A stretch of DNA of 64,000 bases from Euonymus europaeus (GCA_963580455.1 OY756967.1:3370501-3434500); one strand, 5' to 3'; shown: positions 10,192 to 21,728, counted from the stretch's first letter. Notes: generated by a model not told the origin, from the letters alone. A program made the numbers and translations.

Positions 10192-11112
10192 GCAGCCAAA
10201 CAACAAGAACTCTAGTGGGACATGCTGCACCAGAATTAGCCTTCTTTGTGTATGGTTTCTGGAAAGTGGAAACTCTTCAACCACGTCAAGCTCCACTCTC
10301 CTAACCCAAACACCTATACTTCTTCTGCATGGTTTCCTGCTCCCAATTTAAGATACATGGAGCTCTATTTTTATCATGGTTGGGACTTCAATTTCTATAG
10401 CCATGGACTTGGTCAGTGGCCCTGAATCTCACAACCCATTTGACAATGATTGGACCATACCATCTAACCATCTCCACAACTTTGAACATACCTCAATCTC
10501 AATGATTTTCTTTGTCTATGCAATTTTTGCCATTGTTCTTGACAAAATCAACCCAACATGGTCTAACACAGCTGATTGCGTCGATCGCTTTTATGCAACA
10601 ATTCCTTCTCTTCTATCTACACTTAGCTGATGACATGGGTGTTGAAGGGCAGTACCACTGGCTTCTTCAACTTGTAATAATATCTGTTTCACTATCAACA
10701 ACACTTGTTGGGATTTCTACACCACAGAGTTTCTTGGTTAGCTTTGTGAAGTTTTTGAGTATTATGTTCTAAGGTGTTGGCTTGTTTGTGATGGATTAGA
10801 TGCTTTGGAAACCAGATTTGATCCCAAAAGAAGGTCGCTTCATTTAACCATGACGAGGGTCATCAGTTGGTGAGTTGTGGTGGTGAAGAAGCACTTCACA
10901 TTGCCAAATCACTGGTCAACATTGATTTCAGTTGGTTCTTGGTGCTGATTACAGTATTGGGTGTGTGTTTTTATCGGGTTTTGGTGAGAATTTCTGGGGA
11001 GAAAATTGAGTACTCAACATTGGATGGAGGGAAGGAAAGGGAAGGGGGAGAGAAAGTCATTAAAGAAAGAGAAAGGAATGTAGAATACTTTCCATTTCTC
11101 ATATTTAGATAG
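10192..11112 (+). pseudogene. DUF716/TMEM45-like pseudogene (relic 1)
   Basis: A full-length but decayed copy of the DUF716 genes at 15.6, 20.8 and 25.7 kb. It starts at ACTCTAGTGGGACATGC, matching TLVGHA of the intact copies, but the initiator ATG is lost. At least two frameshifts follow: near 10372 (a reading-frame change after YMELYF) and near 10560-10600 (TQLIASIAFMQQFLLF in a different frame from the preceding part). Stops interrupt the segment equivalent to FQGVWF (ATGTTCTAAGGTGTT at about 10765) and the loop beyond it. The last part (EEALHIAKSLVNIDFSWFLVLITVL) is again clean. Identity is closest to the copy at 25.7 kb by eye (NIDFSWFLVL against NIEFSWFLVL). Confidence 0.9.
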
Positions 11113-13187
11113 ATTAATAAAATTAAGGAATGAATTTATCATTTCTCTTGTTTAAATAGTCATCACAGAAGAAAATAAATGAAAAAGATTGATTTAATTT
11201 ATTAATTTATCCTTATTTTTAAACTAAAGTATTATGTATAAAGGCAAAATAGACCTTTCACCAATAAATAATTTTATTTTATTTTCCTTCCCTCTAAATT
11301 ATCTTATTTTGAGGAGGAAGTATTTTAATAAAAATTAGATAACTTTTCCCTCCAATTCTCTTCAAATCCCTCCTTTTATTTTATTTTTTTTAACATATTC
11401 AAACAAGGAAATTAAGAGAAAAATTATTTTCCTTCTCTTCCCCTATCTTCAAATTCCCCAATGTTCAGAGAGATTGGCAAAAACTGATAGGTATCTCACT
11501 TGAGAAAGAGTTATCTTAAGCTCGAAGACGCTAAAGTGAAGAACAATTGGAGAGAGATTGTGAAAGACTAGCAGTAAAGTTGTATGAGAACGCAATTAAC
11601 TTGTATAGCATCATCCACCGACAATAGAGAATTCATGGCTAGAGAAGCAAGAAAAGATGATTCTTTAATTGGACGGTTACGATTAATTTGATCTAAGGTT
11701 ATGTGAGCTGGGTTGGGGTGTTTAGTAGTGAGGTCTTTTGACATTAAAGGGAGACGCGTAGAAACAAAATTGGTGTTCAACTAGCTCCCTAAAGCATTTG
11801 TGCAATGATTCAATGAATTGGAATTTTTATTCTATTTTGCAATAATCTTCCAAGCATTTGTACTTGTCTTACCTGGATATGGATATGATTTTTTGCATGT
11901 TGACTTGTTGAGTTTATAGTATAACTCAGTTCATAAGTGCGGGAAAGTGTAATGTTCCACATCGAAAGATGTGAGAATTGTAAAACATTTTCTAAGTTCC
12001 GGCCTTGAGGGCGGGCCAGCATGGACGACAGCCAAAAAAAAAAAATCTTTAGCTTATATATAATGTGAGGGGTAAAGATATAATAATAGGTCCAATATAA
12101 ATGAAAAATATCAAAGTGTTCAAACCATCAAAAAATTTAAGGCGTGATGACCAAACCTCCCAAAATTGGGTTCCAACCATCAAAAAATTTATTGTTGTTC
12201 TATTTGTTTAAATTTTGATTACTGGTTTAGAACTGAACATTAGATGCCCAAAAAAAATTTGAGGCACTGCCCCGAATCCCGCCCTAAAGGGCCTCCAATT
12301 AATTTGCCATCTCAGGCCCCAAATATGACATGGCCGGCCTTAAGTGGAAGACTCATCTTCAACGCTTACAAGACATTTTCTCAAGTCTTTGTGAGTTGGA
12401 TTAAGCCCACTTATAAAATGAACAAAGTCGTGTGGAGTTGATCTATCCATAGATAACCAAAACAAAGAATATTATTAGTTTGTATGAGTGAAAATTATAA
12501 CAGGTGACAAATCGAAACTGTCCCACAGTTTTTACTACATCATATGTCTACTTGGCATTGCTGTATAAATTTGAGACATTTTGGGCTACTATTTGGTGGG
12601 CCATTTTGCATGACTATTTAATTCATCCTTTTTTCACAAAAAAATTGTTTCTTTCCATTACACTCCTTTTTCCATGTTTTCATCCTCCCTAACTTATTTT
12701 ATTCTACAAAATTTATGAACCATGGGTTAAAATATTTGAATAAATTATATGGAAACTAATTTTATACTTTGTTGTTGGAGTGGGCTTTTGTTAAAATATG
12801 GACAAATCGGTATGTAAAACACTTTTTGAATATGTATAATACAATTTTGATACCCCATTTTTGATACTCATTGTTGGAGTTGTTCAATGCCAAGTAAAAA
12901 GGGATGAAAATGAATCTGCACCAATCCGAACTCCATGAGATCATGAATAGCACATGATTATGAATCATGGTTCCAATAGTCCCAACAACCAAGAAATCTT
13001 ACAGGAATAATGTGGAGATCATGAAAATTCCAACAACCATATTTCAAGAATTATGAAAAAAGAGTGTTTTTACTCATCCCATGTAGGTATTGACAACTGA
13101 GACAATTACTCTAAAAAAGATATTGACTTTAGCGTTGAAGTATAAACGAGTCGTCAAGGGCCCTCCCTTTACTGCTGACGTGCGGGA
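11113..13187. other. Intergenic, AT-rich
   Basis: No gene supported. Several 60-100-codon frames on both strands show no family features. The segment directly before 13188 begins to resemble LINE sequence and may be the decayed upstream part of the element that follows. Confidence 0.5.
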
Positions 13188-14490
13188 AAAGACAGTCTTA
13201 TCAAATCTGTTGCTCAGGCTCTCCCATCTTTTGTCATGGATATTTTCCTCATCCCGCTGGATCTTTGTGCCAATCTTGAGCAGATGATGAACTCCTTTTG
13301 GTGGGGTAGTGGTGGTGGGGATAGCAGGGGGATGAATTGGATGCGGTGGGAAAGACTTCGTGTTGGAAAGGCTCACGGTGGTCTAGGCTTTCGCAAGCTA
13401 CACGAGTTTTACCTAGCTATGCTTGGCAAAATTGGGTGGCAATTACTTGTATCTTCGGATTCGTTGGTTGGGTGGTTGTATAAAGCCGGGTACTACCCTA
13501 ATTCAGATTTTTTAAATGAGACTTTAAGATGTAATCCAAGCTATATCTGGCGCAGTATATTATGGCTTCTCAAAATTTGGTCAGAAGTGGGATGAAGTGG
13601 AGGGTGGGAGACGGTAAACAGATAAATGTATGGCTTGACCCATGGCTGCCTGATATAAATAATCGTCGTGTATCGTCGGTAGTAATGGAGGGGACGGAGG
13701 ATGCTGTTGTGCACAATCTGATGAGGGTTGATGAGCACTCTTGGGACTTGGATATTTTGTGTGATTTGTTTAATGAAAGGGACCAATACCTGATCTCTCA
13801 AATTCCTCTGTTGCAGGGACAGTGTAGATAGTTTTTATTGGGGTTATGATCAGCGCTTATAAAAAAATTCACAGAGGATTTAACTAGACTTAAATATCAA
13901 CCATGAGCTTGATATCTGGAGGAAGATTTAGAGCTTGAAGATCCCCCCAAAAGTGAAAAACTTGATATGGCATGCTTGCAATAATTGTATTCCCACTAAA
14001 GATTTGCTGCAAATTAGGATCCAAGCTGCCTAGTGTGTACTGCAGTGCCCGAATCAATTGCCCACGTGGTTCTCCACTGCCTAGTTACAGCGGAGTGTTG
14101 GTGTTCTTTTGGGATCAGATTCAGTGCACGTTTGGGCGCAAGCTGTATTAGCTGGATTTCTGATGCTTTTAATTCTATTAGTAGAGATAATGTGCCTTTG
14201 CTTTGTATGGTCGTTTGGTGCTTGTGGAGGAATCGGAATGAGATTGTTTGGAATAATAAGAGACTACGTGCAACACAAATGTTATTGTTGAGCTGGATGC
14301 TCTTGCCATTGTACAGGCCATGAGGTCCTCCTCTTCTGATAACTCTTATGTTGGTTTTGTTCTTGATGATTGTAGGTCTCTTCTGAAAGAGATGAACAAT
14401 TGCAGATTTGCTTTGTAAGGAGGTCAGCGAACGGTGTCGCTCAGTTACTTGCTCGAGCGGCATGTTCTATGTTTGATGTCCTATTCTATT
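13188..14490 (+). mobile_element. L1-type LINE fragment (RT tail, zinc-binding and RNase H-like regions)
   Basis: A 5'-truncated, broken non-LTR retrotransposon. It opens with KDSLIKSVAQALPSFVMDIF, the region behind the reverse-transcriptase palm. It continues as FWWGSGGGDSRGMNWMRWERL and GGLGFRKLHEFYLAMLGKIGWQLL (about 13240-13460), then WRVGDGKQINVWLDPWLP (about 13595-13650), the signature of plant L1 open reading frame 2. Further on, PESIAHVVLHC (about 14045-14080) is the zf-RVT zinc-binding domain. ELDALAIVQAMRSS and VRRSANGVAQLLARAA (about 14290-14460) belong to an RNase H-like tail. Stops and frame changes at about 13595, 13830, 13905 and 14320-14420 show it is dead. Confidence 0.85.
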
Positions 14491-15570
14491 CTGGGGCTAT
14501 ACGCCTCTAGATTTTATTTGTAATGCTCTTCTTCTTGATTTGAATTAATGAGGTTGTTGCAAGAATTTTCAGATGTTTGTTGCAGAAATTCACACGATAA
14601 TAAAAAAAATTGAAATTCACACGATAATAAAGAAAATTGAAATAAAAAAATGCAACAATCATAAGTCTTTAATGTGAAAAAATCCAAATCCGGAGAAAAC
14701 CACGAGTGCTATCAAAAGACAATCAAGAAAAAAAATTCAAAAGAAAAAAAATTCAACTATAACTATGTAACAAATTTATACAACCACACAGTCCTAATTT
14801 TTCGTCACTAAGAAATTTAGGCAAACCCTGAGAATAAAACAAATTATTTTCTTTTTTTGCTCATCGCACACCGCCTTAGAATTCTCCGTCTTTTACACCC
14901 ACAACACACCCATAAATCATAGTAAACCACTAATATTTATAGAAGAGCCAAGCCTCTAGTTCTATTCTGCCTAAGAATTTCTACCAATTTAAAAACGTAT
15001 TTCCACAAAATAAAGATTTCTTTTGTAGTAAAAGAAATCTTCCAAATTTTTCATCAAATACCTAACCGTGGTTACTTTAAAAAAAACTGCTCACCTGTAA
15101 GTCATACAAAATTTTGGATTGACACTAGCATAATTAATTTGCACACAAAACCTTTTAACTTTTTTTATTTCTCCATTTGCTTTTTATAAATTCATCACGT
15201 TTACACAAACTTTGCTGGAGGAAGTTTGTTTTTTAATCATATCAAGCATTTTGTTCGGCTTCCCTCAATTATTGGAAATGTGGCTTTAATTTCACTTCTC
15301 TATTATTGAAATTTTGGGGATTTTGTTAACTAGTGATTGAGAAGATTGTGGATAGAATGCCTTTCAATAATATATTATAGTATATTAATTAATTCTTTAA
15401 TAATATTGCTTATAAAAAAAATTAAAAATAATGAGCTGGAAAGTTGAAAGTGATGTCTTATAATAATAAATATATTTTTAAACTCAATTTCCCCTTTAAA
15501 ACCCCCCACCAATCCTCACTTTCTTCTTCACAAATCCCCTTCTCTTTCATCAACAAGAGTTTCGGTCATT
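14491..15570. other. Intergenic and promoter of DUF716 gene A
   Basis: No gene. From about 15120 to 15570 the sequence is nearly the same as 20375-20813, so the promoter of gene A was duplicated with gene B. A TTTAAAA element precedes a CCCCCCACCAATC stretch about 70 bases upstream of the ATG. A short direct repeat (GAAATTCACACGATAATAAA) occurs twice near 14590-14630. Confidence 0.6.
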
Positions 15571-16488
15571 ATGGGTACTTTGGTAGGACATGCTGCAGCA
15601 GGGCTTGTTTTGTTTCTGTTAGGTGTATGGCATCTATTTAACAACATTAAGATCCACACTCTCCGTCCAAAAACTTACAGTTCTGCTGCATGGTTTCCTA
15701 CCTCCAAAATAAGGTACATAGAGCTCTACCTTATTATGACAGGGAGCTCTATTTATGTAGCCTTGGAGCTCTTCCTCGGTCCCAAAAAGCACCGGCCATT
15801 GGACCCAGATGGAAGCATACCATCATCCCATCTCCACAACTTTGAACATTCACTAATGTCCATCACCTTCTTTGTCTATGCAACTTTTGCTATCATTCTT
15901 GACAACATAAGTAGCCCAAAAGCAACCAAGAGTGGTCTAACACAATTTATTGCAGTTATCACGTTTGCACAAGAATTTCTTGTTTTTTATCTTCATTCCA
16001 CCGATCACGCCGGTCTTGAAGGCCAGTACCACTTGCTTCTTCAGCTTGTAATCTTTGTTTCTCTAGCCACAACTATTCTGGGAATCGGTCTTCCAAGAAG
16101 TTTCTTGGTTGCGTTTGTTAGGTCATTTAGTATTTTGTTCCAAGGAGTATGGTTTATGGTCCTGGGTATTATGTTCTATACCCCAGCATTTATTCCCAAA
16201 GATTGCTACCTATACAAAGAAGACGGTAATCTATTGGGTGCATGCCATACTCAGGAGGCACTTCACAGGGCTAAATCGTTGGTCAACATTCAATTCAGCA
16301 GCTACTTGATACTTATTACGATTCTCTGTATGTTGTTTTATGTGATTTTGATCAGGATTTATCGCAAAAGGGTCGTTCAGTATCCGTTGTTAACCAAGGG
16401 CGAAGAAGAGGAGGAAGAAGAAGAAGAAGACGATGTTGAATTCCAGAAATCAAGCGAGTCTAAAAATTTTATTTTTATGGCAAGGTAA
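15571..16488 (+). CDS. DUF716 / TMEM45-like membrane protein (gene A)
   Basis: Intronless gene for 305 residues, the usual length of plant DUF716 proteins. It is a polytopic membrane protein with about six or seven hydrophobic segments. Family landmarks are an N-terminal GHAAAGLVLFLLGVWHLFN, the WFPTSKIRYIELY block, HLHNFEHSLMSITFFVYA, the His-rich FYLHSTDHAGLEGQYHLLLQ (about residues 140-160), RSFSILFQGVWFM and CHTQEALHRAKSLVN. The C-terminal tail is cytosolic-looking with nine consecutive Glu residues followed by Asp-Asp, coded by a GAA/GAG repeat. Biochemical function is not established; plant members have been linked to responses to virus infection. It is almost identical to gene B, including upstream DNA, so the two arose by a recent tandem duplication. 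Confidence 0.92.
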   Translation: MGTLVGHAAAGLVLFLLGVWHLFNNIKIHTLRPKTYSSAAWFPTSKIRYIELYLIMTGSSIYVALELFLGPKKHRPLDPDGSIPSSHLHNFEHSLMSITFFVYATFAIILDNISSPKATKSGLTQFIAVITFAQEFLVFYLHSTDHAGLEGQYHLLLQLVIFVSLATTILGIGLPRSFLVAFVRSFSILFQGVWFMVLGIMFYTPAFIPKDCYLYKEDGNLLGACHTQEALHRAKSLVNIQFSSYLILITILCMLFYVILIRIYRKRVVQYPLLTKGEEEEEEEEEDDVEFQKSSESKNFIFMAR

Positions 16489-16799
16489 TGAATAGAAGAA
16501 TCTCTGAAGTTGTGGACATGGTTTGTACTGGATGTTATTAAGCTGAATGTAGTACTGTTGGTCTGATGTTTGGCCTTGCGTTTGACTGCTTTTAGCTGTG
16601 TTGTTTGTATTTCAAAAGCTCTTGGAAGAGCCGGAATAAGTATTTGCAAAGTAATATATCGAACCACAGCACATTGGATTTTTTTTCTTTTCTGAGAATA
16701 ACCCAGCCGAACATGCCCTTCAGATAGTTGAGTGGAAATTTTCATATCACAGCTTACATTCACAAAATTGACCAACCAAATTAAGAAATTAATTGCAAC

Positions 16800-17340
16800 T
16801 CACAACCATTCGACATTTGACAATTACAGGACCATACCATCTAACCATCTCCACAACTTTGAACATGCCTCAATCTCAATGACTTCCTTTGTCTATGAAA
16901 TTTTTGCCATTTTCCCCCAAATATAATAAAATCAAACCAACATGGTCTAACTCAATTGATCGCGCATTTACGCAAGAATTCCTTCTCTTCCATCCATAAC
17001 ACTAGTTGGGATTGCTAGACCACAGTTTCTTGGTTAGCTTTGAGAGATCTTTGAGTATTTTGTTCCAAGGTGTTTGGTTTCTTGTGATGCTTTGGGTACC
17101 AGATTTTATCCCAAAAGGTTGCTTCATTAACCATGAAGAGGGTCATCAGGTGGTGAGACGTAGAAGTGAACAAGCACTTCACAGGGAAAAATCATTAGTC
17201 AACATTGAATTCAGTTGGTTCTTGGTGCAGATTACAATGTTGAGTACTCAACATTAAGAAACGAAGGAGAAGATCAGAAGAGGAGGAGGACTTGAAGGAT
17301 TTTGAATCACAGCAGAAACCAAGCAAGCTTCTTGTGGCCA
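16800..17340 (+). pseudogene. DUF716/TMEM45-like pseudogene (relic 2, truncated)
   Basis: A second decayed copy, lacking everything before the TIPSNHLHNFEHASISM block (about 16830). The frame ends at about 16925, and the His-rich middle is mostly deleted: sequence jumps from a remnant of TQLI..FAQEFLLFH (about 16930-17000) to SFLVSFERSLSILFQGVWFLV (about 17020-17090). The 3' part (FIPKGCFINHEEGHQVV, EQALHREKSLVNIEFSWFLVQIT) is readable to about 17257, and a Glu-rich tail with polar residues can be followed to about 17340. Wording of the fragments is closest to gene C and relic 1. Confidence 0.85.
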
Positions 17341-17980
17341 GGAGTTCTATTCATTCAAATAGGTAAATCATTTGGACCAATTGACATGGAAAGATGAAAT
17401 TAATTAGAAAAATGTTATGTAGCTCGTATTGTCTTATTCTATTGTAACATTATATGCCGGGTGATTGTAAGAATAAAAAGTTATCCACTCTCACATGTAT
17501 TACATAAAAAGTCAAGTAATATATTCACCAACAACGGTAAAACACGTCTATCTATACTAACATATCAATAAAATATAAATTTTTATACTTTTTTCTTTTT
17601 CCATTTTAGTCCATCCAACAAATTTATTTTCCTCTATATTATCCTATTAAATTTACGCCATAATTATTATTAAATCTCATCTTTAAATATTTATTAAAAA
17701 AATCAAGTTACATATTTATTCACGTAAACAAAACACGTTTTTCAATAAACTCACATCAACAAAATACATATTTTAATACAAGTTTGTTGGCCCATTAAAA
17801 TTGAACAAGTACAATTATCTACATCAATAAAACACGTCTCTCAAAAACAGTCAAATAATCAAAACACAAATCTCTATACATTATTTCTTCCTCATATTAG
17901 CATGACCATCAATATTGTAGCATGGCTAACTTATTGTCCCAAAAAAAATACACCAAAATTAATAATAATCCCAACTCTAT
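17341..17980. other. Intergenic, AT-rich
   Basis: No gene supported. It contains two loosely similar lines (ACATATTTATTCACGTAAACAAAACACG and neighbours, about 17710-17850) of an old dispersed repeat also glimpsed near 5.7 kb. Confidence 0.45.
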
Positions 17981-17984
17981 TATA

Positions 17985-18134
17985 CATATTATCTTATTTT
18001 CAACGGTCAAAAAAAGAATCATTGCATGTGCGCTATCTGTCTCATATTGTTTTTAATGGTGTCCATATCCCATATATGTCTAGAGGAAATTCTTATACAT
18101 TATCTTATTTTCAACAGGAAAAAAAAGAATCATT
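17985..18134. repeat. Direct duplication at the SINE insertion site
   Basis: TATTATCTTATTTTCAAC followed by an A-run and GAATCATT occurs at about 17988-18024 and again at about 18100-18134, roughly 110 bases apart. GCATGTGCGC follows the first copy directly and follows the second only after the SINE. The duplication therefore existed before the SINE inserted. Confidence 0.75.
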
Positions 18135-18351
18135 TCGGTTTGGGGTCGAGAAATCGAAACCCGTCTGCCAGTTCCCTGCCCTGGGAGTCACTGACAGATG
18201 TAAGTCGCAGGATGTGCAGCCTTACGGTAGGGACCACCTGCCGCTTCAGAAGTGATCGAATGCCTCTACGAGGGTTCGAACTCACAACCTCAACTTCCCC
18301 CGTTAAGGGTTTTGACAAGGTGAGTACCGCTCAGCCATATGCCCTGGGGGC
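18135..18351 (-). mobile_element. tRNA-derived SINE, 217 bp
   Basis: On the minus strand the element has a pol III A box (TGGCTGAGCGGT, about 18325-18336) and B box (GTTCGAACC, about 18273-18281) at tRNA-like spacing. A tRNA-unrelated body of about 130 bases with TAAGGCTGCACATC follows. It is flanked by perfect 18-bp direct repeats, GGAAAAAAAAGAATCATT, at 18117-18134 and 18352-18369. There is no poly(A) tail: the body stops at ACCCCAAACCGA right against the duplication. Not a tRNA gene, since no acceptor stem forms around the boxes. Confidence 0.85.
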
Positions 18352-18377
18352 GGAAAAAAAAGAATCATTGCATGTGC

Positions 18378-18680
18378 GCAACGAGGAGAGAGATAATATT
18401 AAATATTAATTTTTTTGAAAAAATACATGAGAGGAACGAGGAGAGAGATAATATTAAATATTAACTTAAAAAGATAAATGAGAGGAACGAGGAGAGCAGG
18501 TAAGATTAAATATTAACTTTTAAAAGGATAAATGATAGGAACGAGGAGAGCAGACAGGTTAAATATTAAATTTTAAAAGGATAAATGAGAGGAACTAAGG
18601 AGAGCAGGTTAGGTTAAATATTAACTTTTAAAAGGATAAATCAGAGAAATAAGGAGAGGAGGTAAGGTTAAAAAATTTGT
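18378..18680. repeat. Minisatellite, about 53-bp unit, 5-6 copies
   Basis: Head-to-tail units of the form AACGAGGAGAGCAGG-TTAAATATTAACTTTTAAAAGGATAAATGAGAGG begin at about 18378, 18434, 18485, 18539, 18593 and 18646, with substitutions and small length changes. It starts directly after the right target repeat of the SINE. Confidence 0.85.
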
Positions 18681-18959
18681 GTCAATTAAACGTCATATTT
18701 TATTATCACCATTTACTACAGCTTTAAGTTATGTAAAATGAAATGTTATCATCTCATAACTTTTTACGGCTCAAAGCTCTGAAGTCCATAATATTGTATA
18801 GTCATATTATATAATTACCCATATGTATCTTAAAAGTTATCCATTACTTTTTATTGTAATATTTTTTAATTTTATTTACAAAATTAATCTAACGAAAAAA
18901 ATGAATCAAACAACTCACAACATTTTATATAGTTTTTTACACAATATTTTTCATAGATT

Positions 18960-19370
18960 TAACCACGATATTTTTGATATTTTAGGGTTTAGGTTTTTGG
19001 GGTTTAAAAGATTATAATTTAGTGTTTAGGATTTTGAGATTTAGGACATAAGATTTAAGGTTTTGGGTTTAAGAGTTTAGGAATATTGGTTAGTAAAATT
19101 TTATGATTTTCTTCTTATTTTTGTAAATTCCTCTTAATTATTCATAAGATTTTTTGTTTAAAACTAAAACTGTAATTTTTAACATTTAGAAAAATTCTAA
19201 ACAATTCAAACGATTTCTGGTTATATATAAGGTTTAAAGTTTAGGGTTTTGGGGTTTAGGATATTAGAGTTTAGGATTTTGTAGGAGAGTAGGATTTAAT
19301 GTATAGGATTTTGGAGTTTAGGGGTTTAGAAATTCAGGGTTTAGTGTATTGGGGTTTTTTATATGATTCA
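18960..19370. repeat. Degenerate TTTAGGG-like repeat tract
   Basis: Many variants of GGGTTTAGG, TTTAGGATTTTGG and GGTTTTGGGGTTTAGG occur at about 18980-19090 and 19230-19350. They are telomere-like in composition but irregular, without any perfect (TTTAGGG)n run. Confidence 0.6.
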
Positions 19371-19830
19371 CATAAATTCTATAATTTTTTTGATACATTT
19401 TATTAAATCTTCTGAATTTTTTGCTTAATTTTAAAAATTCATCTGATCATTTTGATAAATTTTGCGAAATCCTCTAAGTTATGGACAAGTTTGAGAAATT
19501 ATCTGAATTTTTCATTATTTTTTACAAATTCTATAATTTTTTAAAATCCTCTCAATTTTTTCCTTAATTTTGAAAACTCATTTGATTTGTTTGGCTGTGT
19601 TTTGAAAAATTCTCTGAATTCTGGATATGTTTGAGAAATTCTCTGAATTTTTCATTATTTTTTAGAAATTCTATAATTTTTAAAATATATTTTTTAAAAT
19701 CCTCTAAATTTTTTTGCTTAATTTTGAAAACTCATTTGATTTGTTTGGCTGTGTTTTGAAAAATTCTCTGAATACTGGATATGTTTGAGAAATTCCCTGA
19801 GTTCATTTAGAGGTTTTGAATAATGAACAT
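19370..19830. repeat. AT-rich dispersed repeat with internal period of about 140-155 bp
   Basis: The phrase TTTGAGAAATTCTCTGAATTTTTC with its following text recurs at about 19490, 19630 and 19784. TTTGATTTGTTTGGCTGTGTTTTG recurs at about 19575 and 19735. The same family occurs in inverted orientation at the right end of the window (about 63840-64000). No coding content. Confidence 0.75.
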
Positions 19831-20813
19831 TTAAATATATCGACCATGGATCTTATTGGAGAGAGTTTTTCACCCTAATTCTGAATTTATATATATAAAC
19901 GACTTTTATTTTGAGAGTTAAAAATGTTTTAAAGTTTTTAAAAGAAAAAAATGAATTTTTTTTGATAATGTTAACATATGTTATGTGCATGAGGATTTAT
20001 TAAAATAAAGCTTGTTGTGTCTAGAATTATTTGATGAATGTATTAGAATATTCAAAAGTTCAAAGTAGTCGATGAAATATAAATTTACATTAACGGATTT
20101 ATTGGTAAATCTCCCTTATATTTTTCCCATATATAACCTCTAAAAAAAAGTTGAGGTCAGGATCCTCAGGTTTAGTTGTGTCCCTAGTCAATTTGGATCT
20201 TGGATCTGCCACTGATATCCATCTCCATAGTCGTTGATATGCACATCCGTTTCTGAGATTTTGTTAAGCCAACAGAGGTTGTAAATTTGTGACGTCAGAT
20301 CCGGTTCTCAAGTTTACGAATTTGGAAATGCGAGAGACGGAAGCCACAAAATTGCATGGATTTTCATTGGAGCATAATTAATTTGCACACAAAACTTTTT
20401 AACTTTTTTTATTTCTCCATTTGCTTTTTATAAATTCATCACGTTTACACAAACTTTGCTGGAGGAAGTTTGTTTTTTATTCACATCAAGCATTTTGTTT
20501 GGCTCTCCTCAATTATTGGAATTGTGGCTTCAATTTCACTTCTCTATTATTGAAATTTTGGATTTTGTTAACTAGTGATTGAGCAGATAGTGGATATAGA
20601 ATGCCTTTGAATAATATATAGTAGAATATCAATTAATTCTTTAATAATATTGCTTATAAAAAAATTAAAAATATTGAGCTGGAAAGTTGAAAGTGATGTC
20701 TTATAATAATAAATTATTAAACTCAATTCTCCCTTTATAACCCCCCCACCAATCATCACTTTCTTCATCACAAACCCCCTTATCTTTTTCATCAGCAAGA
20801 GTCTCTGCCATTA
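19831..20813. other. Intergenic and promoter of DUF716 gene B
   Basis: From about 20375 onward this repeats the promoter of gene A (15120-15570) with few changes. A TATA-like TTTATAA lies at 20734-20740, about 75 bases upstream of the ATG; the equivalent position in gene A reads TTTAAAA. The left half holds no recognisable feature. Confidence 0.6.
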
Positions 20814-21728
20814 ATGGGTACTTTGGTAGGACATGTTGCACCAGGACTTGCTTTCTTTCTGTTAGGTCTGTGGCATCTATTTAACAACATTAAGATCCAC
20901 ACTCTCCGTCCAAAAACCTACAGTTCTACTTCATGGTTTCCTACCTCCAAAATAAGGTACATGGAGCTCTACTTTATTATGACAGGGAGCTCTATTTCTG
21001 TAGCCATGGAGCTCTTCGTCGGCCCGAAAAAGCACCAACCATTAGACACAGATGGAACAATACCATCAACCCATCTCCACAACTTTGAACATTCACTAAT
21101 CTCCACGACCTTCTTTGTCTATGCAACTTTTGCTATCATTCTCGACAAGATAATTAGCCCCAAAGCAACCAAGCGTGGCCTAACTCAACTCGTTGCCGTT
21201 ATCGCGTTTGCGCAAGAATTTCTTCTCTTCCATCTCCATTCCACAGATCACGTCGGCCTTGAAGGCCAGTACCACTTCCTTCTTCAGCTTGTAATCTTTG
21301 TTTCTCTAGCCACAACTATTTTGGGAATTGGTCTTCCCAAGAGTTTCTTGGTTAGCTTTGTCAGGTCATTTAGTATTTTGTTCCAAGGAGTATGGTTTAT
21401 AGTCCTGGGTTTTATGCTTTATACCCCAGCATTTATTCCTAAAGGTTGCTACCTATACTACGAAAATGGTCGTCTAATGGCTGCATGCCATACTCAGGAG
21501 GCACTTCACAGGGCTAAATCATTGGTCAACATTCAATTCAGCATCTACTTGATACTTATTACGATTCTCTGTATGTTGTTTTATGTGATTTTGATCAGGA
21601 TTTATCGCAAAAGGGTCGTTCAGTATCCGTTGTTAACGAAGGGCGAAGAAGAGGAGGAAGAAGAAGAAGACGATGTTGAATTCCAGAAATCAAGCGAGTC
21701 TAAAAATTTTATTTTTATGGCAAGGTAA
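20814..21728 (+). CDS. DUF716 / TMEM45-like membrane protein (gene B)
   Basis: Intronless gene for 304 residues, the near twin of gene A about 5.24 kb downstream of it. All family blocks are intact: GHVAPGLAFFLLGLWHLFN, WFPTSKIRYMELYF, HLHNFEHSLISTTFFVYATF, FHLHSTDHVGLEGQYHFLLQ, SFSILFQGVWFIVLGFMLYTP and CHTQEALHRAKSLVN. The Glu run in the tail has eight residues against nine in gene A. Differences cluster in loops (for example the YYENGRLMAA segment against YKEDGNLLGA). It has probably about seven membrane spans; role unknown. The GAPG-rich N-terminus keeps Pro and His residues that gene A has changed (GHVAPG against GHAAAG), so gene B looks closer to the ancestral form shared with gene C. 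Confidence 0.92.
   Translation: MGTLVGHVAPGLAFFLLGLWHLFNNIKIHTLRPKTYSSTSWFPTSKIRYMELYFIMTGSSISVAMELFVGPKKHQPLDTDGTIPSTHLHNFEHSLISTTFFVYATFAIILDKIISPKATKRGLTQLVAVIAFAQEFLLFHLHSTDHVGLEGQYHFLLQLVIFVSLATTILGIGLPKSFLVSFVRSFSILFQGVWFIVLGFMLYTPAFIPKGCYLYYENGRLMAACHTQEALHRAKSLVNIQFSIYLILITILCMLFYVILIRIYRKRVVQYPLLTKGEEEEEEEEDDVEFQKSSESKNFIFMAR

Noticed and set aside
16377..16775. 132-codon minus-strand frame with a poly-Ser run
   Set aside because: Antisense of the GAA/GAG repeat in the DUF716 gene A tail; the same shadow occurs behind gene B.
18268..18340. A tRNA gene suggested by the A and B boxes
   Set aside because: No seven-base acceptor stem or anticodon arm can be formed at the correct spacing, and the unit ends in a SINE body with target repeats.
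18950..19350. Interstitial telomere array
   Set aside because: TTTAGGG occurs only as scattered variants without any perfect tandem run, so it is described as a degenerate repeat.
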